Positions 20,117 to 29,228 of a stretch of DNA of 64,000 nucleotides are shown one piece after another (position 1 is the stretch's first letter; every line of letters starts with the position of its first letter). The stretch is from Candidatus Competibacter phosphatis. Lineage in GTDB: Bacteria; Pseudomonadota; Gammaproteobacteria; Competibacterales; Competibacteraceae. The stretch is taken from assembly GCF_012939995.1 (NCBI RefSeq), contig NZ_SPMZ01000011.1, forward strand, positions 63,662 through 127,661, in the 5' to 3' direction. Both the position numbers and the translations under genes were made by a program. The notes under the pieces are model-generated. The model saw only the letters and a program-made list of their open reading frames with translations, made no database searches and was not told where the DNA came from.

Positions 20117-20235
20117 GCTTCGCGCCTGCCTTATTAGCCGTCGCAAGCAATTTTTTGTAAAACTCGACCTTACAAACACTCCAATCTGGAACCCGTTGCC
20201 AATTTTTACGGCATCGATTCATGGCCTGTTATGAG
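20117..20235 (+). pseudogene. Degenerate copy of the 5' end of the GNAT gene
   Basis: About 120 bp aligns with 19578-19695, that is the 40 bp before the GNAT start plus its first ~75 coding bases. Shared blocks include AATCTGGA versus GATCTGGA, CCGTTGC, TTTACGGCATCG and TTCATGGC, with scattered substitutions and small indels. The start codon is lost and the copy ends at the stop of the YchJ gene. It looks like the remnant of a tandem duplication with a unit of about 540 bp. Confidence 0.65.
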
Positions 20236-20239
20236 ATTT

Positions 20240-20635
20240 CTATTTTCGGAAATCGCCTTCCAGATAAAACCACTGCTCCCCTTCCCGCACGAACCGGCTG
20301 GTCTCGTGCAATCGATGCGCCTTGCCGCCGATCTTGTAACGCGCCACGAACTCGACCACGCCCTGCATATCGTCGAAACCTCCGGCCTCGGTGTGGACGA
20401 TCTTCAAGCCCAGCCAGTTGAGCTGGCTCGCATCGCTCAGATCAAGCGTTTCGGGTCGGGTGGATTCGTGCCAGGTGCGCAGCAGGTAGTCTTCCCGCGC
20501 GAGGACGTAGCCCGAATAACGGGAGCGCATCAGCGCCTCGGCCGTGGGCGGTCGTTGTCCGTGATCGAGGTACGGGCCGCAACAAGCCACGTAGGTTTTG
20601 CCCGAACCGCAAGGACAAGCGCTATCGGTGTTCAC
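20240..20635 (-). CDS. YchJ family protein with SEC-C motif
   Basis: 131 residues. The N-terminal zinc-binding SEC-C motif reads CPCGSGKTYVACCG, then comes the YchJ core (RSRYSGYVLAREDYLLRTWH and FVARYKIGGKAHRLHETSRF). YchJ function is unknown. The GTG start at 20635 overlaps the TGA of the upstream cyclase gene (GTGA), so the two are coupled. A longer frame without the overlap is possible, but it would start inside the cyclase gene. Confidence 0.88.
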   Translation of the reverse strand: MNTDSACPCGSGKTYVACCGPYLDHGQRPPTAEALMRSRYSGYVLAREDYLLRTWHESTRPETLDLSDASQLNWLGLKIVHTEAGGFDDMQGVVEFVARYKIGGKAHRLHETSRFVREGEQWFYLEGDFRK

Positions 20636-21273
20636 GCCGATACTTTCCTGAGCACCGCCCGCGCGGGCGCACCTTCGGCACCGGCCAACTTGAGCGGCAG
20701 GCAAATCAACTCATAGGGTCCTGGTGCGACTTCGGTCAAATTCAAACCTTCCACGATCACGACTCCGGCTCGCAGCAGGGCGATGTGGGTTTGTGGATCG
20801 CCCTGGAAAATCTGCACCGACAGGTAATCGACCCCGATCAAACGGATGCCCCGCCCCACCACCCACTGAGCAGCCTCGACGGTCAGGGCCACGAAATCGG
20901 TGAGGAACTCGCGGTCACCCCGTTGCCAGATCGCGGAATTGCGGGTACGCAACAACAAACGCCGGGTATCGGCGGGCAAATTCAGGGCTTCCAGATCGCG
21001 AGCGGCGATGACCTCCAGATCGGATAATTCAGCCACGACCGCCGGACCGATCAGCACATCCAGCGACAGATGGGTTACGTCCGTGCCGTCGGCCAGAAAA
21101 TGCAAGGGCGCATCGACATGGGTGCCGGTATGCACGCCGCAGACCAGGGTGCTGTCGTTGACGGGATCGCCCCGATCCATGTCGCGGCGGCGGCTCAATT
21201 CAATGGCCGGGCTGCCGGGCCAATGCGGCAGGTCCGGGGAAATCGTCAGCGAGATATCGAGGTAGTCGGTCAC
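20632..21273 (-). CDS. Cyclase/kynurenine formamidase family hydrolase
   Basis: 213 residues. The metal-binding motif HTGTHVDAPLHF (about 50-61) marks the PF04199 family, whose members hydrolyse N-formylkynurenine or cyclic amides with Zn or Mn. The C-terminal stretch GVDYLSVQIFQ and LLRAGVVIVEGLNLTEVAPGPYELICLPLKLAG is also typical. The GTG start at 21273 has AAGGAAG upstream; the longer open frame overlaps the mfd end and was rejected. No kynurenine-pathway neighbours, so the exact substrate is open. Confidence 0.85.
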   Translation of the reverse strand: MTDYLDISLTISPDLPHWPGSPAIELSRRRDMDRGDPVNDSTLVCGVHTGTHVDAPLHFLADGTDVTHLSLDVLIGPAVVAELSDLEVIAARDLEALNLPADTRRLLLRTRNSAIWQRGDREFLTDFVALTVEAAQWVVGRGIRLIGVDYLSVQIFQGDPQTHIALLRAGVVIVEGLNLTEVAPGPYELICLPLKLAGAEGAPARAVLRKVSA

Positions 21274-21358
21274 GGTTACTTCCTTGGAGATTCGACAACA
21301 ATCACTCGGGGGCGAACGTGGTGGAAACCACCGCTTGGAAACCCTGGCCTGGCGAGGC

Positions 21359-24300
21359 TTATCCCGCGCCGATTTCTTCCAACAACCGCTCCACCGCCGC
21401 TGCCCGCGCCTCCGCGTTGGGGAGATCCTTAATGAAGCGTAGCTTGTCCTTTCCATCCAGCTTGTAAACCCGAGACTGCGATTGAATCAATCGCACCAGC
21501 TTGGCCGAATCCACCTTCGGTGCCGGCCCGAACACGATCCGCCCACCTTTCGGTCCCGCCTCGATTTTTTTCACCCCCACCGGCGTGGCCCGCAGTTTCA
21601 GCCCGGTCACCCGGAACAAGGTCTTGACCGGCGCCGGCAGTAACCCGAAGCGGTCGATCATCTCCACCTGCAACTCGCGCAGCTCCTCCTCGTCGCGGGC
21701 GCTGGCGATCCGCTTGTACAGAATCAAGCGGCTGTGCACGTCGGGCAGATAATCGTCCGGGATCAGCGCCGGGCTTTGCAGCTCGATCTCGGGACCGTGA
21801 TCCAGCGGCCGGTCCAGCTCCGGCACGCGTCCGGCCTTGAGCGCCTGTATCGCCCGTTCCAGCAAGTCCATGTACAGGGTGAAACCCACCTCGTGAATCT
21901 GGCCGCTCTGCGCCTCGCCCAGCAACTCGCCGGCACCGCGAATCTCCAGGTCGTGGCTGGCCAGCAGGAAGCCCGCGCCCAGATCTTCCAGCGACTCGAT
22001 CGCCTCGATCCGCTTGACCGCGTCCGTGGTCATCGCTTTCCTGTTCGGGACGATGAGGTAGGCATAGGCGCGATGGTGCGAGCGCCCCACCCGCCCACGC
22101 AACTGGTGCAACTGCGCCAGCCCCAGCTTGTCGGCGCGATTGATGACGATGGTATTGGCGCTGGGCACGTCGATGCCCGATTCGATGATGGTGGTGCACA
22201 CCAGCAGGTTGCAGCGACGATGATAGAAATCCAGCATCACCTGTTCCAGATCCCGCTCGCGCATCTGGCCGTGGGCGACGGCGATACGGGCGGTCGGCGC
22301 CAGTTCCGCCACCTGCGCGGCCATGCGCTGGATGGTCTCCACCTCGTTGTGCAGGAAGTAAATCTGCCCACCGCGCTTCAGTTCGCGCTGGCAGGCTTCC
22401 TGAATGGTCGCCTTGTTCCACTCGCTGACGAAGGTCTTGACCGCCAGCCGCCCGGCCGGCGGGGTGGCGATGATCGACAGTTCGCGCAAACCGGCCATCG
22501 CCATGTTCAGGGTGCGGGGAATCGGCGTGGCGGTCAGGGTCAGTATGTCCACCTCGGATCGCAGCGCCTTCAGCCGCTCCTTCTGCCGTACCCCGAAACG
22601 GTGCTCCTCGTCGATGACGACCAGCCCCAACTGTTTGAATTTCACGCTGCCCTGCAACAGCTTGTGGGTGCCGATCAGGATATCCGCCCCGCCGTCGGCC
22701 AGCGCCTTCAGCGTCTCGGTCTGCTGCTTGGCCGAACGGAAGCGGGACAGCAGTTCGATCCGCACCGGCCAGTCGGCGAAGCGGTCGAGAAAATTCTGAT
22801 AGTGCTGCTGGGCCAGCAGGGTCGTCGGGGCCAGCACCGCCACCTGTCGGCCGTCCTGCACCGCCACGAAGGCGGCGCGCATCGCCACCTCGGTCTTGCC
22901 GAAACCGACGTCGCCGCAGACCACGCGATCCATGGGTCGGCCCGAGCGTAGATCGGCGATCACCGCTTCGATGGCGACCTGCTGGTCGGGCGTTTCCTCG
23001 AACGGGAAGGCGGCGGCAAAGACGGCATAATCGGCCTCGGGCAGAGCGAAGGCATGGCCGGGCCGGGCCTCGCGGCGAGCGTACAGATCCAACAGTTCCG
23101 CCGCCGCGTCGCTGACTTGCTCGGCGGCCTTGCGCCGGGCTTTTTCCCATTGGCCGCTACCCAGCTTGTGCAGCGGCGCGTTTTCCGGCGCGGCGCCGGT
23201 GTAGCGACTGAGCAGATGCAAGGACGCCACCGGCACGTACAGACGATCGTCGCCGGCGTATTCCACCACCACGAACTCGCCATCGATGCCGGCTACCTCC
23301 AACCGCTCCAGTCCGGCGTAGCGGCCGATCCCATGCTCCTCATGCACCACGGGCGCGCCGAGATCGAGATCGGTGAGATTGCGGATGATGGCATCGGGGT
23401 CGCGGCTCGGACCGTGCCGCCGCCGCTGGCGCGCCCGCTCGCCGTACAACTGCGGTTCGGCGATCACCGCCAGCGGCGGTTCGGTCAGCAGCAGGCCTTG
23501 CTCCAACGGCGCCACCGCCACGGCCAAGCGTAGATCCTCCCGTGCCAGGAATTCCGTCCATCCTTCGCACACCGTCGCTTGCAGGCCATGGCCGCGCAGC
23601 GTGTCCAGCAGCGCCTCGCGCCGACCGGCGGATTCGGCGGCCATCAGCACCCGCCCCGGAAATGCCGCCAGGAAGGTTTGCAACGCGGCACCGGGTTGCG
23701 GGGCGCGCGGCTCGAAGGGTAGTGCCGGTGGCGGCTCGGTCGGGTAGTTGACCTCGGCGTTTTCCGCTTCCCGCAAATCGATCCGCAGGCGGCGCGCCAG
23801 CGCGCTTTCCACCTGGGCCGCGTCCAGAAACAGCAACGGTGGCGGCAACAACGGCCGTTCCGCGTCGTGGCGACGCTGTTCGTACCGCTCCATGAGCTGC
23901 TCCTGGAATGCCATCAACGCCTGATCCGCGCCCTCCAGTCGGATCGCCAGGGTATTTTCCGGTAGATAGTCGAACAGCGTGGCGGTCTGTTCGAAAAACA
24001 AGGGCAGGTAGTATTCGATCCCGCCGGGTGCGTGGCCGGCGCTCACTTCGCGATAGATCGCGCCACGCTGCGGGTCGCCCTCGAACTGGCGGCGGTACGC
24101 CTGACGGAAGCGGGTCACGGTCTCCTTGTCCAGGGGAAACTCCCGTGCTGGCAACAGCTCGGCGTGCTCGACCTTGGTCACGGACAGTTGGGTGTCCGGG
24201 TCGAAATCGCGGATGCTTTCCACCTCGTCGTCGAATAGTTCGATCCGGTAGGGTCGCTCGCCGCCCATCGGGAACAGATCGAGGATCGCGCCGCGCACCG

Positions 24301-24820
24301 CGAACTCGCCGCGTTCGACCACCTGCGACACGCAGACGTAGCCAGCCGCTTCCAACCGCTGGCGGAACGGCTCCAGATCCAAGCGCTCGCCGACCTTGAG
24401 CAGCAGCGCGTAGCCGTCCAGATAGCCGCGCGGGGCCAAGCGCTGCATCAGCGTCGCCACCGGCACCACCAGTACGCCGCGCCGCCGTTGCGGCAGACGG
24501 TACAAGGTCGCCAACCGCTGCGACAGGATGTCCTGATGTGGCGAAAACAAATCGTAGGGCAGCGTCTCCCAGTCTGGAAACGCCAGAATGTCCAGATCCG
24601 GGCCGCCGAACACTCGCAGTTCTGTTTCCAATCGCAGCGCGGTTTGGCTATCCGGGGCAATGGCCAGTACCAGTCCGCGATAACGAGCGGCGGTGGCGGC
24701 GATCAGCAAGGCGGGGCTGGCGCCGTGCAATCGCCCCCAACTCAGAGGCCGGCGGACATCGGGCGGTAAAACTGGTTGCAACGGCGGAGAGATTTTGGGT
24801 GCTTGCACGGTGGCCGACAT
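21359..24820 (-). CDS. mfd: Transcription-repair coupling factor
   Basis: 1153 residues, full length. Mfd displaces stalled RNA polymerase and recruits UvrA. Order seen: UvrB-like N-terminal domains, the RNA-polymerase-interacting domain near VVHEEHGIGRYAGLERLEV, then a RecG-like helicase with Walker A CGDVGFGKTEVAMRAAF, DEEH box VVIDEEHRFGVRQKERLK, TLTATPIPRTLNMA and motif VI QLRGRVGRSHHRAYAY, and the C-terminal TRCF domain. ATG at 24820. The region upstream (24821-25011) is AT-rich and separates it from the divergent hemerythrin gene. Confidence 0.97.
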   Translation of the reverse strand: MSATVQAPKISPPLQPVLPPDVRRPLSWGRLHGASPALLIAATAARYRGLVLAIAPDSQTALRLETELRVFGGPDLDILAFPDWETLPYDLFSPHQDILSQRLATLYRLPQRRRGVLVVPVATLMQRLAPRGYLDGYALLLKVGERLDLEPFRQRLEAAGYVCVSQVVERGEFAVRGAILDLFPMGGERPYRIELFDDEVESIRDFDPDTQLSVTKVEHAELLPAREFPLDKETVTRFRQAYRRQFEGDPQRGAIYREVSAGHAPGGIEYYLPLFFEQTATLFDYLPENTLAIRLEGADQALMAFQEQLMERYEQRRHDAERPLLPPPLLFLDAAQVESALARRLRIDLREAENAEVNYPTEPPPALPFEPRAPQPGAALQTFLAAFPGRVLMAAESAGRREALLDTLRGHGLQATVCEGWTEFLAREDLRLAVAVAPLEQGLLLTEPPLAVIAEPQLYGERARQRRRHGPSRDPDAIIRNLTDLDLGAPVVHEEHGIGRYAGLERLEVAGIDGEFVVVEYAGDDRLYVPVASLHLLSRYTGAAPENAPLHKLGSGQWEKARRKAAEQVSDAAAELLDLYARREARPGHAFALPEADYAVFAAAFPFEETPDQQVAIEAVIADLRSGRPMDRVVCGDVGFGKTEVAMRAAFVAVQDGRQVAVLAPTTLLAQQHYQNFLDRFADWPVRIELLSRFRSAKQQTETLKALADGGADILIGTHKLLQGSVKFKQLGLVVIDEEHRFGVRQKERLKALRSEVDILTLTATPIPRTLNMAMAGLRELSIIATPPAGRLAVKTFVSEWNKATIQEACQRELKRGGQIYFLHNEVETIQRMAAQVAELAPTARIAVAHGQMRERDLEQVMLDFYHRRCNLLVCTTIIESGIDVPSANTIVINRADKLGLAQLHQLRGRVGRSHHRAYAYLIVPNRKAMTTDAVKRIEAIESLEDLGAGFLLASHDLEIRGAGELLGEAQSGQIHEVGFTLYMDLLERAIQALKAGRVPELDRPLDHGPEIELQSPALIPDDYLPDVHSRLILYKRIASARDEEELRELQVEMIDRFGLLPAPVKTLFRVTGLKLRATPVGVKKIEAGPKGGRIVFGPAPKVDSAKLVRLIQSQSRVYKLDGKDKLRFIKDLPNAEARAAAVERLLEEIGAG

Positions 24821-25011
24821 GGATTTCGAGCAACAGGGATGGTGGATGAATGATGAAATTTAGTATCAAAAAAGTACGTATGTAATAACAATGAAAAGTA
24901 GGCATAATAGATCATTTATGCCGAGCCAACGAGCCGGCACCGTGAGGCGTGGCGCGATTGCCGCACGCCAGCATCCCGCCTCTGCCGGGATCCTACTTGT
25001 TCGTTCGAGGT

Positions 25012-25572
25012 ATGACTGTGAAAGCGACCGATATACTGAAGGAAGAACACCAACTGATCAAACGGCTGCTAAAGGTGCTCGCCGCCGCCGTACAACGTCT
25101 GGAACAGGGCCAAAGGGTCCGTCCCGAGTTTTTTCTGGAAGTCGCCGATTTCAATCTGAATTTCACCGATCGCCGCCACCACCGCAAGGAGGAAGCGCTG
25201 TTCGCGTCGATGGTGGCGCATGGCTTGCCGGAACAAACCAGCGCGGTCGCGCTGATGCCGCAGGAGCACGGGCAGGGGCTGGCCCACAATGAGGATCTGC
25301 GCGGGATGGTACGGCGCTGGCAAGCGGGCGACGACACGGCGCGGGCCATGATCATCGCCACCGTGAACGAATACGCCGCGATGCAGCACCAGCACATCCA
25401 CGAAGAAACCCATATCCTGTTCCCCATCGCCGAGCAGATCCTACCGCCGGAAGCCCAGGACGAACTGGCCGCGACGTTCGAACGCATCGACCGGGAAGAC
25501 ATCGCCTCCCACGCCAACCCGAATTACCGGGCGCTGATGGAAACGCTGGAGCACGAAGTCGGGCTGCGGTAA
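25012..25572 (+). CDS. Hemerythrin HHE-domain protein
   Basis: 186 residues. A four-helix hemerythrin-like domain has His/Glu ligands in LKEEHQLIKRLL, RRHHRKEEALFASM, LMPQEHGQG and QHQHIHEETHILFPIAE, a pattern that binds a di-iron centre. Such proteins serve in oxygen, NO or iron handling. The ATG at 25012 was chosen because HHE similarity starts right there; GAGG lies close upstream. It is monocistronic and divergent from mfd. Confidence 0.88.
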   Translation: MTVKATDILKEEHQLIKRLLKVLAAAVQRLEQGQRVRPEFFLEVADFNLNFTDRRHHRKEEALFASMVAHGLPEQTSAVALMPQEHGQGLAHNEDLRGMVRRWQAGDDTARAMIIATVNEYAAMQHQHIHEETHILFPIAEQILPPEAQDELAATFERIDREDIASHANPNYRALMETLEHEVGLR

Positions 25573-25816
25573 CTGTCCGAATGTTCAGCTAGGCTTCAGG
25601 GTACTGCTGTCTTGATGGCGACAGCCATTCACTTCGGGCATTCACCTTCAAGAGCACCGGGCCTTCATGTTGCTCTGTCTCGGACCTGTCGTCGATGCCG
25701 CCGACCTTTTGCAAGGCGCCGTCGCGGCTGGCGGCTTCCCGACGCTGGCGTGAGAACCCCTGCCCGCCACCAGCCAGATTTGCGATAGCTTCTCCAATCA
25801 CAACCCGAGAAAATCC

Positions 25817-26563
25817 ATGCGTCATTTTCCCTTGTTTTCCGTGATCCTCATGTGCGGCGCCCTGAGCGCCGGCTGCGCCGGCACCTCCACCAGCGATACC
25901 GGACCCACGCACACCGGTTTTCTCAGCGACTACGCCAAACTGGAGCCCGACACGGCGGATCCAGGCGCCCGCATTTATCTGAAGGCCGGCGTGGACTGGA
26001 AAAAATATGACAAGGTGATGTTGGATCGCATCCAGGCTTGGCTCAAGGACGATGCCGATTACAAGGGCATCGATCCCACCCAGTTGAAGGCGCTGACCGA
26101 TTACTTCCAGCAGGCCATCGTCAAGGCGCTGGAGCCAACCTATCCAGTCGTGACCCAACCCGGCCCCGGCGTGCTACGGGTGCGGGTGGCCATCACCGAC
26201 CTGATTCCCACCAAGCCGGAGATGAGCGTGGTGACTCTGGTGGTGCCCTATGCCACGGTGGCGGATCTGGCGGCGGGCGGCGGCACCGGCAGCACGCCTT
26301 ATCTCGGCCAAACCGCCATCGAAGCCGAATTCCTCGACAGCCGGAGCAACCAGGTACTAGCGGCCTACGTGGACCGGGAGATCGGCAAGAAATACGACAT
26401 CAATCTGAGCCAGGGCGTGGGTTCGGCGGTGGAGAAAGGCGTTTCGTCCTACACCAATGCCTACAGTACCTGGGCTTACGCCGAAGCCGCGTTCGACGGC
26501 TGGGCTGGCCAATTGCGCAAGCGACTCGACGAAGCGCACGGGCGGACAGCGCCGGCCAACTGA
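25817..26563 (+). CDS. Outer-membrane-type lipoprotein, DUF3313 family
   Basis: 248 residues. Signal peptide with lipobox LSAGC (Cys20), then a DUF3313-like body: GFLSDYAKLEPD near the start, a beta-rich middle with VLRVRVAITDLIPTKPEMSV, and ATVADLAAGGGTGSTPYLG. The residue after Cys is Ala, so sorting to the outer membrane is expected. Function unknown for the family. The 244 bp before it contain no recognisable gene. Confidence 0.8.
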   Translation: MRHFPLFSVILMCGALSAGCAGTSTSDTGPTHTGFLSDYAKLEPDTADPGARIYLKAGVDWKKYDKVMLDRIQAWLKDDADYKGIDPTQLKALTDYFQQAIVKALEPTYPVVTQPGPGVLRVRVAITDLIPTKPEMSVVTLVVPYATVADLAAGGGTGSTPYLGQTAIEAEFLDSRSNQVLAAYVDREIGKKYDINLSQGVGSAVEKGVSSYTNAYSTWAYAEAAFDGWAGQLRKRLDEAHGRTAPAN

Positions 26564-26677
26564 AAACGACCTGCTCATCCCTCCAGCCATGCCCGAGCTT
26601 TGGGATCTTGCGGCTGAAAGGTGTGTGCCTCCTGATGGCCACACGCCAGCAGCGCCATGAGAACAAGCCGGTGCTGT

Positions 26678-27718
26678 TCATCGAAGCGAATGCAGCAGGC
26701 GGTTGGCTTCCTTGAAAAAGTCGGGCTGCGGTAGGAGTTCGCTGCTGGGGAATCGCACGAGCAGCGCCGCGAGCCGACGGTCTTTTCCCAGCACGACTTC
26801 CTGGAAGGTCATCGTGTTGGCGATCCGAGGCGAGTCGGCGAGGACTTTGGTGTTGGCATGGTCCAGGGTCAGCGAAACCGGTTCCAGCTTCAGGTATTTT
26901 TCCGGTTCGCTCAGGGTGGCGGCGACTTTGGCGAGGTGCTTGTCGAGCGTGGCCGAATCGGCGCGCAGTTGGCCCAATTTGGTTTCGAGGTCCTGCAAGC
27001 GCCGTTCGAGGGTGCGCAAATCGACGGGTTCCGCCGTGACCGGTTCCGCCAAGGATTCAAAACCGACCTGGGCTTTCTTCAGCAGACTGGCTTTTTGCTG
27101 GAGCAGCTTGCGTTGCCGTTGTTCCAGTTGGGTTTTTTGGACGCGGCTGGCGGTCAGGCGCTGCAAGGCGATTTCGATCAGATAATCGGCCGCGCGCTTC
27201 ATGAGTTCCCGGCGAGTGTCCTGCTCGTTGTCGGTGAGGAAAACCAGCCGGTGATCGCGGAAGTCGACGACGGTTTGCGGCACGTCCCGCCGGAGGATTT
27301 CCCCCTCCATCTCGATCCCAAGCACGTTCCTTTCGACCCGCGCCGCGCCGAGTCCGGCATACAGTTCCGCCGGCAAGGGGACGGACGCCTGTTTGAGGTA
27401 GCCGCGGGTGCCGTCGCTGAAACTCAGGATCTCGCGCAAACGCTCGGGCGAGGCGAACAGGGCGCGCAAGCGAGGATCGGTCATATAGCCTTGCCGGTCG
27501 GCCATGATGGCGGGCGGCAGGGCGTTGACGAAATTCACCACGAAGTCGATGGCATGCTCCACCGCGCCCCACAGTTTGCGCCGATAGTGGCTCACCGCCC
27601 GCAGGCGGGGATCGGTGCCGTCCACCACTCGTTCGATGCCTCTCAGCATCAAGTCCTTGTCGAATTTGCTGGGCTGGCTGCTACCGGAAAAAATGGACTG
27701 CAGAAGACGAAACGCCAT
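26678..27718 (-). CDS. Conserved-looking coiled-coil protein of unknown function
   Basis: 346 residues, strong ribosome site (GGAGGA) before the ATG. No signal peptide or membrane helix. About residues 175-285 form an Arg/Gln/Leu-rich coiled coil (VQKTQLEQRQRKLLQQKASLL and LRTLERRLQDLETKLGQL, each part of a longer run). The N-terminal half contains FVNALPPAIMADRQGY and LREILSFSDGTRGYL. I do not recognise a family. It stands alone between a DUF3313 lipoprotein and a DUF1134-like gene. Confidence 0.75.
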   Translation of the reverse strand: MAFRLLQSIFSGSSQPSKFDKDLMLRGIERVVDGTDPRLRAVSHYRRKLWGAVEHAIDFVVNFVNALPPAIMADRQGYMTDPRLRALFASPERLREILSFSDGTRGYLKQASVPLPAELYAGLGAARVERNVLGIEMEGEILRRDVPQTVVDFRDHRLVFLTDNEQDTRRELMKRAADYLIEIALQRLTASRVQKTQLEQRQRKLLQQKASLLKKAQVGFESLAEPVTAEPVDLRTLERRLQDLETKLGQLRADSATLDKHLAKVAATLSEPEKYLKLEPVSLTLDHANTKVLADSPRIANTMTFQEVVLGKDRRLAALLVRFPSSELLPQPDFFKEANRLLHSLR

Positions 27719-27889
27719 GGTCGTCCTCCTTCAAGAGCGGCTCGACGCGCATGACCATAGAAATATTTACGTTACACAGTGATCGCTCATGGCGAACATC
27801 GTAGCGCCTTCGAGCTATCAGCGGCGGTGCCAAACAGGGGCCGCCGGTCCATACTGGCGGCGAGGCGACCCCTGCCGGGGGCAGGGTTA

Positions 27890-28339
27890 CTATTCCATGG
27901 TGACCTTGATGCCACTGGCCGATCCCACGTTCAACTGCAAACCCTGGGTTCGCGACTCCAGCCGCATGATCACGCCGTTCTCGTTCTTGAGCCGCAGGCG
28001 CCGACGCCGCCGCCCAGCGCGATGCTAGCATCCAGCTTGGTGTAGGTGCCCGGGAATTTGGAGATATCCGTCAAATCGTACACCTCACCAGCGGCGCTCA
28101 TCTTCGATACACCCACATTGACACCCACCGTCAGGCCACCAATCTTGAAGGGATATTCCTGGCCCTCGAACATCAACTTGCCGCCACCGACGCTACCACC
28201 CAGAATGAACGCGAACTGCGTTTCGTCGATCGCGACCGTCCCGGACGGCTTTTTTGGTATCCGCGGCCAATGCCAGACTACCCATCAACAGCATGGTGGC
28301 CAACAGGACGGGGCCGGTTATTTTGCGAATATTCATCAT
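27890..28339 (-). pseudogene. DUF1134/EipA-like exported protein with two compensating frame shifts
   Basis: The ATG at 28339 (AGGAAA upstream) gives a clean signal peptide (MMNIRKITGPVLLATMLLMG then SLALAADTKK). The rest lies in a second frame: VAIDETQFAFILGGSVGGG, YPFKIGGLTVGVNVGVSKM and GEVYDLTDISKFPGTY. The C-terminus, RLKNENGVIMRLESRTQGL to the stop at 27890, returns to the first frame. One extra base sits in the A6 at 28250-28255 and one base is missing near 27997-28002. Corrected length is about 149 residues and matches small periplasmic DUF1134 (EipA-like) proteins. As given, translation stops after 48 codons. Confidence 0.65.
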
Positions 28340-28444
28340 CGAATTTTTCCTATTCAAGACTACTCAGAGTAATCCCAGTCGGGTCGAACCACCACGCGCT
28401 CGCCCGACTGGGCGGTTGCGGCATCAGAACGGGTTGACAAGTAA

Positions 28445-28957
28445 TTACTTGTTCCAACCACCCCATCCACCCATGGCGCTCCACGATTCGGCGGGAGTTT
28501 CATCGGGCATCGCTTCCATTTCCGCTTTCTTGACGATCAGCTGCACCGACGAAGGACCTTTGATGGTCTTGCCAAGCCCCTCGACGGTTACTCCTTCGGG
28601 CACTTTCACCGAGACGACCGCGTAATCCTGCATTTTTTCCTCAGGAATGCCGACGTATTGCTTCTCGTTCATAAAGCTGGATTGAAACGCGGGGTCTTTC
28701 ATGTGTGCCTTGACGTAAGCCGACTCCAGGATCGTGACATTGGAACCAGGCACCATGATGATTTGGCCCGCCTTGAACACTTCGCCTTTCTTGTTGGTGA
28801 CGGTGACACCATCCGGTACGAGCAAGTGGTACTGCAATTCCGGTTTGCCGGCACCCGGCGTAAAACTTTCATTCTGAAATCCCTGTGCGTGAGCGATCAC
28901 GGCGCCTAATAGCAAGACCAAAGCGGTGCTGCACATACGGAAGAACTTCATTTTCAT
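28445..28957 (-). CDS. Exported protein of unknown function
   Basis: 170 residues. Signal peptide (MKMKFFRMCSTALVLLLGAV, cleaved after AHA). The mature part has two similar beta-rich stretches, LVPDGVTVTNKKGEVFKAG and VKVPEGVTVEGLGKTIKG, suggesting an internal repeat, and a Gly/Trp tail (GGWGGWNK). GAGGAG lies 5 bp before the ATG. It sits just upstream of the DUF1134-like gene on the same strand and may be co-transcribed with it. Family not recognised. Confidence 0.75.
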   Translation of the reverse strand: MKMKFFRMCSTALVLLLGAVIAHAQGFQNESFTPGAGKPELQYHLLVPDGVTVTNKKGEVFKAGQIIMVPGSNVTILESAYVKAHMKDPAFQSSFMNEKQYVGIPEEKMQDYAVVSVKVPEGVTVEGLGKTIKGPSSVQLIVKKAEMEAMPDETPAESWSAMGGWGGWNK

Positions 28958-29228
28958 CACTCTCCTCGGTTGTAAATTCAGAGTCATCTTTCGGATCGGA
29001 GGCAGAGTTCCGTTGCCGCTATCAGGAGCAGTTGCATACCGTCAACCGGCGGTGCCTCGTTCCTGACGGAGGCGTTCCTTAGCCCCATCTAATAAGCATA
29101 GTACGATCACGATCCTGCGACAGGGCTCGTCCTTGGTGATGAAGCGACACACGGTTCAAGGACCCTGTACGGTCGGCGCCGGTATCAGTGCGTCGCAATG
29201 GCAACCAGCCGTTCGCCGACACATCGAA

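Noticed and set aside
19399-20235. A true integron
   Set aside because: No integrase and no convincing inner attC boxes; kept only as a weak inverted-repeat note.
25589-26158. 189-codon minus-strand frame
   Set aside because: Complement of the DUF3313 lipoprotein gene and its upstream gap; no signal or family match.
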